Source of the DNA: Myrmaecium sp. VS I D KN 1 | Taxonomy: Eukaryota; Ascomycota; Dothideomycetes; Valsariales; Valsariaceae | Length of the DNA stretch: 64,000 nucleotides | NCBI GenBank assembly: GCA_019775845.1 | Contig: JADQAV010000010.1 | Span: 158,871 to 222,870, forward strand | Reading direction: 5' to 3' | Shown here: piece by piece, positions 21,770-30,173 of the stretch | Position numbering within the stretch: the first letter of the stretch is position 1 | Layout: each line of letters begins with the position of its first letter | The notes under the pieces: generated by a model | Database searches by the model: none | What the model saw: only the letters and a program-made list of their open reading frames with translations | Told to the model about the DNA's origin: nothing | Translations under genes and position numbers: made by a program

Positions 21770-22520
21770 GTCTGAACTTGGTGTTCTATAACATAACATC
21801 ACGGACTTGTACTTCTTCTCCCTTCCTTTTGCGTGGACATTAACATCTCATCATACGACCGGAGATAGAATCAAACTCGTCACCCTTTTCTATGCTTCTG
21901 TCTCCGTCTTCCCCCTCCTTTCTCTCTCTCTCAGTCTCTCTCTATCTATCACGCCGCACATGCCAATCCAATCGATCATCCACCTTCTGGGCTTTTTTCC
22001 CACGAAATTTTGGAAAACGTCGAAACCAGCCCTCTCTTCGCCGTTCTCGCTTATTGATCTCCCGTCTCCTTGGGACCAACTCTTCTCCCTTTTTCCCAAA
22101 GTCGTTACGAGATCGTCCCCTATCGTCCCCCCTCCCTCGCCTCGTGACGCTAATAGTGGCGAGCTCTACGTCCTGTTCGACACGTCCCCGCTTCCCGGCT
22201 CTGCCGTTTGGTGGGTATGTGGGAGGGAGAGGGGCGGATGAGCCGTTAGATGTGTCCTCCGCACGTAATTTTTCCTCGTTGCCGCGTGTGCTCCCCCTTT
22301 GATCATGCACTCGGGCACTGGAGTTGCGAATACCATCCCCGAGCTTCTTCTTCTTCCTGGCGTTTTCTATCACTTCCCGCCGTGACTTCTTTCCTCCCAC
22401 GATCCTATGCTCCACTATCCAGCTTCACGCCACCAGCCTCGGGAGCCGCGGACAACCAAAGCGTCTCCTCTACGCTATCCCACTTAATCAAGGGAGAGGA
22501 ACGTCCTGCACCCTCCAGCA
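21770..22520. other. Convergent 3' region RPN10 / TRS23, pyrimidine-rich
   Basis: 751 bp. A CT microsatellite lies at 21920-21950 and the + strand is pyrimidine-rich throughout. Open frames are Ser/Pro/Leu-rich with no family resemblance. Confidence 0.4.
21920..21950. repeat. CT-rich microsatellite
   Basis: Imperfect (CT)n run with one CAG interruption, followed by TCTA units, in non-coding sequence. Confidence 0.75.
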
Positions 22521-23099
22521 TCAACCGCGCACCTTGACGAAGGCGTCGAGGCCGCGGTCGAACTTGTCGCAGCGGATGGGCATCTCGACGGTGTAGAAGG
22601 GGTTCTTCATGACGAAGTCGGCGTAGAGCTCGTAGATGCGGCGCACGATGGCGTCGACGTTGGGCTGGCTGGGCTCGGTGAAGAGGAGGAACTTGGTCCC
22701 CGTGACGGTTTGGAAGCATTGCAGCCGGAAGTGGGCGGATTCGAGGACTTCGAGCCCGGAGGGCCGGGTGGTGAGGGGGTTGGTTTGGAGGGTGTTGGTG
22801 CTGTTGGTGCTGCTGGATGTGCTGGAGGTAGTGGCGGTGGAACTGCGGTTGTTGTTTGTGGGACGGAGGGGGGCAGGGGTGAGGGAGCGGGTGATGGCGT
22901 GGACGCTGGTGGGAGGGTTTGTGTTTTAGCTAATTGCTTCTTCGATTGCGGTTTTCTGTGCGTGGCTCGTACGTACCCGTGGAAGGTGCCGGCGAGGATG
23001 AGCAGGTCGTTACTGGAGAGCTGCTTGAGGCCGGAGTGGAACTCGCGGTTGTAGACCAGGCCGCCGGCCTTGTTGATGATCAGGAGGGCGAAGACAACC
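22521..23099 (-). CDS. TRS23: TRS23/TRAPPC4, TRAPP vesicle-tethering subunit (start unresolved)
   Basis: Family role: core longin/PDZ-like subunit of the TRAPP complexes, which activate Ypt1/Rab1 in ER-Golgi traffic. Two secure exons: 23099-22977 (VVFALLIINKAGGLVYNREF, then LSSNDLLILAGTFHG) and 22905-22521 (from VHAITRSLTPAP to the stop). Intron 22976-22906 is in phase. The C-terminal block HFRLQCFQTVTGTKFLLFTE, then DAIVRRIYELYADFVMKNPF and TVEMPIRCDKFD is diagnostic. A Ser/Thr/Asn-rich loop (STATTSSTSSSTNSTN) interrupts the fold. About 170 residues. The first few codons lie on an upstream exon: the frame before 23099 hits a TGA, and an AG sits right at 23101-23100. One candidate is MHQHHR at about 23361-23345, with a weak GTTCTG donor. 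Confidence 0.85.
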
Positions 23100-24032
23100 C
23101 TGGCGGTGACATGGCATCAGTATGATGGTAGTGAGTGGGCTCTTTTGGGGTGTGAATAGAGCAACTAGGGAAGCGCTGGAGCTGTGCTCGGGGAGAAAGA
23201 GTCACAATTGGAGAGGAGACTGACATGATGGCGTACTTGGTGCTGTACTTGCTGTACTATCTCGTAGTCGGTGTGATGGCGGAGGATGCGCTGGCCTTTG
23301 GCTTCAATATATCATTGCCACTGGTGTCGGATGCCCTCAGAACCGGTGGTGTTGGTGCATGTCGATGTGGATGTCCGGTATGCTAGAAGGTCACTCGCTA
23401 GAGGGACGTTGTACTAGGAGCGGTCGTGGAGAAGGGTCACGGTGCTTGAGCAACCAGCTGGCACATATCGGGGGGGTTTCTTGATCGTGGGGGAAGACCT
23501 CAGGCTCAAAGGGAAGACCGTGCACGCACGCCTTCCCCGAAGTGACCTACGGCAAGGCAGGGAGAACCCTGAGGGCCTGAATGCTGCAGCTGGAGCTCCG
23601 AGGTACCTTTTTATTGCTCTCCGCAGTGGAGTGTCAGTGGGCAACTCCCCGTCACTCCCCGTACCACATAACTACTACATACCGGTACTCTGTCGCAGCT
23701 CTGCGCTTGTCTGGTTTGCCCTGCCCGCTTGCCTGCACGCCTGCCTGCCTGTGCTCCGCCGATCTGGCCACTCCGCCAACGTTGACCGCTCCCAGCAGTT
23801 GGGTAACTGACTGCAGGCGGACAGCCTAGACTTCTTCCTCCTCCGCCTTGTGCCGTAGCCTAACTACCGCTTTCTCTTCAAATTTCCAGCCTGTGTTTGC
23901 TGTCCGGTCGCTCTTGCTAGCTCAGTGCAAGCTAACTGCGCGACTTGACTTCACCAGGCCCGCTTCCTCCCGTCATCTCTTCTTCCCTCATTCCCACTTT
24001 CCTCTCCTTTGCTCCCGCACATCTTCAGCCCC
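23100..24032. promoter_or_regulatory. TRS23 / tandem-UBC divergent region
   Basis: About 930 bp between outward-facing genes, which must also contain the missing first exon of TRS23. The stretch 23640-24030 is pyrimidine-rich before the + strand start. No TATA box seen. Confidence 0.45.
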
Positions 24033-25773
24033 ATGGCTAACCAGTCTATCCTCCGTATCACTCGTGTAAGTCCAAGTTGGGTTGCCGCACCACTCTTGCG
24101 TGCTGCTAACACGCTCCAGGAGCTCCACGACATCCAGAAGGGTTCCGATCTATGTACGTTTGAAGGTCACAGAGCTCGCCGGTTCCGCTGTTGACTTTGA
24201 CCGTAGCTATAGCTGTCGCTTGCCGTGACGTCGATGTACGTTCCGTGCGCGCTCTGATTATCGGCCCTGCCGACACACCATACGAATTCGGTTTCTTCGA
24301 GGTACGTCAAGGGCTGCTCTGAGCTTGCAACAACTGGAATTCGGACCTAACATATGTGCACTGCAGTTCAACGTCAAGTTCAACAAAGGTAGCTGGGCAC
24401 CGTCTGGCCTTCACAAGCGTCACAGTTGACCATGGTCCAGATTATCCAACGAAGCCGCCCAACGTAACGGCAATCACGACGAACGGTGGCAGAACGCGGT
24501 TCAATCCCAATATATACGCAGGAGGCAAGGTCTGCTTGTGAGTAGCATGGACAGTCCGCACTGTGCGCGGGGGATTTATTGCACGAGGTGTCCGGAACCA
24601 GCTAACTGTGCTCCAGGTCAATTCTAGGGTACATCTACTGAGCTCGGTTGCATGCGACAAGGCTGACAGAATGGCAGGACATGGAGGGGCGAGCGCGGAG
24701 AAATGTGGTCATCTGCCCAAGGCCTCGAATCCATCCTCATATCTATACAGAGCTTGATGTCCTCAAATCCCTACGAAAATGAACCTGGTTACGAGATGGC
24801 CCATAGTGTGGGCGACAAGATAGCCAAAGCAGCATATGTGGCCAAGGTATGTCGCATGCCTTGTCTCGCCGTGCTCCCCTGCTAATAAGACGTCTGTTAG
24901 ATTCGGCACGAGACTCTGCGTATATCGATTATCCAGCGGCTGGAGGGCTATCTTGGACTTAAGGGAACCAATCAGGCACCGGTCCCAACTGTCGAAGTGT
25001 ATGACTCGGAGGAGAAAGAGGAATCTGCGGCCTACCCAGTAGAGGCACCATTCGAGCCATTCATAGACCTATGCAAGCGGCGCTTCCTGTGGTACTACGA
25101 CTCATACTTGAACTCGATTGAAGAGGAGAGCTTGAAGCACGCAGATGGTACGCCGTTCTTGGAGATGCCTTTCGAGAGCGCGGGGAACACCATGAAAGGT
25201 ACCTTCAACTACACTGACCTGAAGAAGCGGCTGGAGGCGGTGCGCAAGGCCTTGGTCAAGGAGGCTGAGGGCTGGCAAGTGGAGGGCATGCGTGCCGCGC
25301 AGAACGAGCTCGGCATTGCAAGCAATCTCCAGCGCCAGTTCGAGCAGGTCAAAGAAGCCTTCAGGAATGGCGATACAACCATCGACCTCGAGCTGGCGGA
25401 AAAGAACAACCCCTTCGTTTGGGACATAATTCTGTTCGGCCGGCCTATGTCCAACCTCGACGGTGGGATCTTCCGTATCCGAGTTCGCATCAGCCCTCGG
25501 TTTCCGGACGTGCAACCTCGTGCCGAGTTTCAAACTCCGATCTTCCATCATCGGGTCTCCAAAGACGGGGTGATCTGTTACAATCCGCTTCGGAAGGACG
25601 ATATGAAGTCGCACATGGAGGCCATCATCCAGAGTATCGAGGAAGAGGATCCGACGTATGATCCACGCACCCTGGTCAACCTTGAGGCATCCAAGCTCTA
25701 CTGGGGCTCTCCGGATGAGAAGAAGATGTATAGCCGGAAACTGCGTCGCTCGGCGCAGGGTAGCAGCGAGTAA
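24033..25773 (+). CDS. Tandem ubiquitin-conjugating (UBC) domain protein, UBE2Z-like
   Basis: Eight exons: 24033-24065, 24120-24153, 24207-24301, 24367-24388, 24441-24537, 24617-24628 (12 nt), 24678-24846 and 24901-25773; phases agree; 444 residues. The first UBC domain (1-150) resembles the UBE2Z/BRUCE class, with [18 protein letters not shown] and catalytic Cys93, and has NPN where most E2s have HPN. After a linker with coiled helices (residues 230-305), a second UBC-like domain spans about 315-420 ([20 protein letters not shown], then [15 protein letters not shown]), with Cys380 in DGVICYNP but no HPN. An E2, or a pair of E2 folds acting together, is inferred. The stop at 25771 may not be the true end: a donor at 25760 and acceptor at 25823 would bypass it into a coding-looking frame (see findings). 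Confidence 0.85.
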
Positions 25774-27101
25774 GGCTGACCGATCGCTTTGGCTGTTCTG
25801 AGGGCCGGACTGACCTTGTACAGGGCCTGACAGGAATGAGTCGATTCCTCCAACCCGCCAGGATCCCCTGCATTTGCAGGTTGACGAGAAGGATCCCTCT
25901 GCCTTCCGGTTCTTCGGTGCGATCCGAATGCGTTACAGCGTGAAGCAGGCGCCTTCACTGGAAGGGTACCGCAAGATCCTGCAACGCTGTTGCTCTCCCT
26001 TCCCCACTGACGATAATTTCCCTGGTGGCCTGTTCATCCTACACGCGACCAGACCATCCTCGAATCGACCGTCCATTCTGACGACAGCCATGACGAACCC
26101 CCTCTCTTTTTCGTACCATTTAACTTCCTCGCTTTCAGTTATTGCTTATTTCCCACACAGTTTCTGGAGCGTACGGCGTTTCGCTCTGACGGGCTGGCTA
26201 ACGGCATGGCGTCGAGAAGGGGAAAATAATGATGATTGCTTTCTTTTTTGCTCTTTCTTCTCTTCTTCTTCGCTCTCCCACACTAACGGCTGAGGGATGA
26301 AAACTACCAGCACGAAGTTGGGGGGCATGGATCGGCCCTCTTTTTTGCTTCTTTCCTTCTTCTCTTTGATATTAGGTGGAGGGGATATACATCATAAACA
26401 TTATGATCATCATCACCTTACTGAGGAAACGTATCTAGGTCATGAACATAAATCGTCCCTTATAGCACAGCACGCAGGGCGATTGAGCAATCCGCGACAG
26501 GAGAGATTTAATGAACTCACTTTTAATTATTTATTGACTTGAATACTCTCTTTCTTCTTGAGTTATGCCGTTTTTTCCGTTTCTGTTCTGCTTCGAATGT
26601 TCAGAGCGGGGCTGCCCCGTACCTACCTAGGAGGTTGGTGGAGGTCGGACATGGATTTGTCATGGCTTACCAGAGGGGTGAGGATGGATTTTTGCATGCC
26701 TCAGGCATCATTGATCACGCCCGCATTACGAAAGCAGGGTGCTAGCTTAGCTGCCCCACCCCCGCTTCGCTCATGTCAGCATTAACAATCATCCATCCAT
26801 CGCAATCCCGCGCGGGGCACGCTCCACCCCACTGTTTACATGGGAAGCTTAGGTTTGTCTCGGAACGCCATGCTGGTGAATGGCAGCTTCGGTTCCTTCC
26901 ATTTTTGTGTCGGTCTGAGGGGAAATGGGGGAGCGGGGGATTAGTATAAAGAGCTGGTGGTTTCCCACTCGCTCTTCTTTGCGATCCTGTGATTCCCAAC
27001 CAGCCTTCCAGCCTTTTTACTCGTCTACTGTACCCATCCGCAACCTTACCTACCTACCTTACTTTATTTAGGATATATTGATACTTGACCTGACCGCGAT
27101 A
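25774..27101. promoter_or_regulatory. Region between tandem-UBC and flavodoxin-like genes, with TATA box
   Basis: 1,328 bp. The first 200 bp may be coding (possible last exon of the UBC gene). The rest is AT-rich non-coding sequence with a TATA-like gtataaag at 26945-26952, about 150 bp before the next start, followed by a pyrimidine-rich leader. Confidence 0.5.
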
Positions 27102-28145
27102 ATGGCGCCCAAGATTGCGATTGTTTATGTGAGTTCTCCGTCTGCTTCTTTTCTTTTCCTTCTTCACTTCTTCGCTTCCACCTTACCCCGCCTCAGGGTG
27201 GCAGGAGGGAGGGAGGGAGTGTTGACGACATTGCGTGAGCGCTGGGCTACCGTAGTGTAGTCCATGATATCGTGCGGCTGACGCGATTTGGACCCCCTTT
27301 CCACACCTTCCTTTGCCCCAATGCGCTTGTACTCGAGGAAATGTGGAGCTGACATGTGTTGCGGAATTTAGTATTCCATGTACGGCCATGTGAAGACCTT
27401 GGCTGAGGCGGAGAAGAAGGGTATTGAGGCTGCGGGCGGGACTGCGAAGCTCTTCCAGTATGTATTACTCTGTTTTCTACCCTACCACCACCACGAAGAT
27501 GAAGATCTAACAAGTCGTTCCTCGCAGGGTCGCCGAAACCCTCTCGGACGAGGTGCTGGCCAAGATGCACGCGCCGCCCAAGCCGACCGACGTCGAGACG
27601 ATCACGGACCCGAAGGTGCTGGAGGAGTACGACGCGTTCCTGTTCGGGATCCCGACGCGGTACGGCAACTTCCCGGCCCAGTTCAAGGCCTTCTGGGACC
27701 GGACGGGCGGTCAGTGGCAGACGGGCGCGTTCTGGGGCAAGTACGCCGGCCTGTTCGTCTCGACCGCCACGCCCGGCGGCGGCCAGGAGACGACGGCTAT
27801 CTCGGCCATGTCCACCCTTGTCCATCATGGGTTCATCTACGTGCCCCTGGGATACAAGACTACCTTCCACCTGCTCGCCGATTTGAGCGAGGTCCGCGGC
27901 GGCTCACCTTGGGGCGCCGGCACCTTTGCCGTAAGTTTTCTTGTTGCCTCTCCTTCCCTTTCCTTCCCCCAATGCTTTCCCTCCTTCAAATCATGGACGA
28001 ACCATGCTGACCATCCCTCCCCTTCCCTCATCAGGCCGGTGACGGATCCCGCCAGCCGACGGCCAAGGAGCTCGAGCTGGCCCAGAAGCAAGGTGAGGCC
28101 TTCTACCAGGCCGTCTCCCGCGTCAACTTCGCCGCCTCGACATGA
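27102..28145 (+). CDS. WrbA/Pst2 flavodoxin-like NAD(P)H:quinone oxidoreductase
   Basis: Family role: FMN-dependent two-electron reduction of quinones, protecting against redox cycling; fungal relatives are Pst2, Rfs1 and Ycp4 (eisosome or plasma-membrane associated) and the allergens Alt a 7 and Cla h 7. Exons 27102-27128, 27372-27457, 27528-27930 and 28035-28145; introns of 243, 70 and 104 nt are in phase; 208 residues. FMN phosphate loop: [16 protein letters not shown]. Flavin and quinone site segments: [49 protein letters not shown] and [20 protein letters not shown]. The last helix is [17 protein letters not shown]. The stop TGA at 28143 is followed by CTA, and the same frame continues to a CaaX box (next entry). 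A TATA box lies about 150 bp upstream. Confidence 0.93.
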
Positions 28146-28226
28146 CTACATGGTCCCACGGAGCACGGGGGTGAGGCGGCGGCGACGACGGCGGCGGCGA
28201 CAACAGCAACGACCACGGGGCAACAG

Positions 28227-28265
<39 letters not shown>

Positions 28266-28376
28266 AAACCTGCTGGTGCGTCTTCGTCGGCGGGTGCGTC
28301 GACACCGCAGCAGAAGGAGACGCATGATAAGGAGGGTGGGCCTTGTGGCTTGCCGGCTAAGTGCTTGATTCTGTGA
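28146..28376 (+). other. In-frame C-terminal extension of the flavodoxin-like gene, poly-Gln and CaaX box
   Basis: Same reading frame as exon 4 and open for 76 codons until TGA at 28374. It encodes [15 protein letters not shown], an Ala/Thr stretch, 12 consecutive Gln (11 CAG plus CAA), a Lys/Pro/Ala/Ser linker, and the ending [17 protein letters not shown] is a CaaX box whose final Leu predicts geranylgeranylation by the type I enzyme. The Cys six positions earlier could be palmitoylated. It could be joined by readthrough of the TGA CTA stop, or by an alternative intron 28092-28206 (GTGAGG donor, ACAACAG acceptor), also in frame but removing the conserved last helix. Translation is inferred, not shown. 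Confidence 0.6.
28230..28265 (+). repeat. CAG trinucleotide repeat (poly-Gln if translated)
   Basis: Eleven CAG codons and one CAA in the frame of the flavodoxin-like extension. Confidence 0.9.
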
Positions 28377-29290
28377 TTTTTGATCGATCGTGCTGCTGCT
28401 GTTGTTGTCGTCGTTCTTGTCAAGGGTTTTCTTTTGTCCTCCGTCTTTCCTTTTTCCAAAGAAAATGAAATAAAAATCCGAAAAAAGGGGACAGAGAAAA
28501 CGATGGTGTGGAGATCAATAATATCACTATCCTTTTGGCTCTTTTCTATTTTATGTGTGATAACCGCATCGGACTTGGTCAAGTCATGCATATCTTGAAA
28601 GCGTATTTGTGATGAATAAGAAGAAGGTAAGGTGAACGCGGACCTGAAGCTCCAATCTGGAACCGTGAAGCGTAGAGACGTACGGATACCCCTCCTTCAA
28701 TGCGAAAGACACGCACAAATGCAAACACAGGCATATGTATACAGCCACAGGACCATGACAGGGGAGCGTGGAAGAAGCGTGATGCCAGAAGCCTCAATAC
28801 CATGGCACGATGAAGTACAGTAAAGTGGGTATTTCAATTTAACTATACGGAGATATATGAATTACCACCAGACTAATGTATATACATGTATGAAACCACT
28901 TGACCAGGTTGGAAAAAGAGAAGGAAAGGGAGTCATCGAGGAGAGAATAAGGAAGAATGATGGATTGATTGTGGGATCCATGATTTTCATTTATTCTTTT
29001 TTTTTTTTTTTTTTTTTTTTTCTTTTTTTCCCCCCTCCGAAAACAGGGGTTAGGATGTTGATAGGTGATATAATTTATATGTTGATAAATTGATGTTTAG
29101 ATTCCTCGTCCTTTCCCTTGTCTTCCTCTTCTCTTTTGGGATCGAACGTGTCAAAGATATAGATTGCACGCACACACCGATGGGTATCTATCCGTCTCTC
29201 TCGACAACAAACGTACCTACAACAGCAACCCTTCACACTCTCGGACGCAACAAAGAACAAACGTAGGAAAGAGAACCCAACTTCCAACTC
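28377..29290. other. Convergent 3' region with long T run
   Basis: 914 bp, AT-rich, between the flavodoxin-like gene and YTH1. A run of 25 T at 28997-29021 is followed by C, seven T and a C run. No gene seen. Confidence 0.45.
28997..29021. repeat. Homopolymer T run (25 nt)
   Basis: Non-coding poly-T in a 3' flank. Its length may be imprecise because of sequencing error in homopolymers. Confidence 0.85.
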
Positions 29291-30173
29291 CTAAAACTTC
29301 CCCCGATGCCTCCCACCCCTACCCCTCTTCCCGCCCGCCCCCCTCCACCCTCCACCCGCACCACCACGCCCAAACTTCAAGCCCGCCATCCCCGGATTCT
29401 GCTCCTCCATCGCCTCACGCTGACGCTCCCGCTCCCGTTCCGCCGCCAGCTCGCGCTCCTCACGCTCGGCCTTCAACTGCTCGCGTGTCTTCTCCACGCG
29501 AAGCTCGGGCGGGGGCAGGGGCGTGGCCGGATCGACCCACTTCGGGTGGGGGCCGAGGGGGCACTCGGGCCGGCCGCCATGGGGGCAGAAGCCGGCGAGG
29601 TAGTAAGGGCAGAGGGGGCGGTCGCGGTCGCGCCCTTCGCGCTTGAGGTGCTTGTTGGCGCAGCGGGGGCCGAGGGGGCAGAAGCCGCGGGCGTAGTGCG
29701 GGCAGGCGGGCCGCTTGGCGTCCGGGTCGAGGTGCAGGTACAGGCAGTCGTCGCCGTTGACGCAGGTCTGCGTGCGCGAGTAGTAGGAGCACTCCGGCAT
29801 GCGGCGGAGGTTGTATTCGTGCAGGAACTCGCAGGCGTCGCCGCGCTTGCAGAGGCCGCGGAGCCAGTGTTTGCAGACGAGGCTGCGTGCGGGGGGAGGG
29901 AGGGATGGTTAGTGGGAGGTGGAGATGTGGAGATGGGGAGGGGAAAGGGGCTTACTTGTTGATGGATTCGGGGTGCTTGTCTGGACACTTGTTGTGCTTC
30001 TCGAGCGGGCAGTAGCCCTGGAGCTTCGCCGCGCAGACGGGACGGTTGGGATCGAGGCCGTAGGGGTAGTACTCCTGCTTCAGCCAGTCGGTGAAGGCGA
30101 ACTTGTAGCCCGGTGCGCTCTGGGGCTGCAGGATCTGGTCGGCCAGCGATTGCCGGTGCACTTCGGCCGACAT
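29291..30173 (-). CDS. YTH1: Yth1/CPSF30, CCCH zinc-finger mRNA 3'-end processing factor
   Basis: Family role: subunit of the cleavage and polyadenylation factor that binds the poly(A) signal RNA. Exons 30173-29956 and 29882-29291; intron 29955-29883 (GTAAGC donor); 269 residues. Five CCCH fingers are visible, in order: [79 protein letters not shown] and [20 protein letters not shown]. The last finger ends with a His in PHPKW. The N-terminal [18 protein letters not shown] region is also conserved. The tail has a Glu/Arg coiled stretch ([20 protein letters not shown]) and a Gly/Arg-rich end. Nuclear function is inferred from the family. Confidence 0.95.

Noticed and set aside
25771-25830. Alternative CTR-like short end (SSEA) for the tandem-UBC gene by a 54-nt intron 25770-25823
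   Set aside because: The intron signals are good but the result changes only the last residue; the longer alternative with donor 25760 explains the downstream coding-like sequence better, so only that one is reported.
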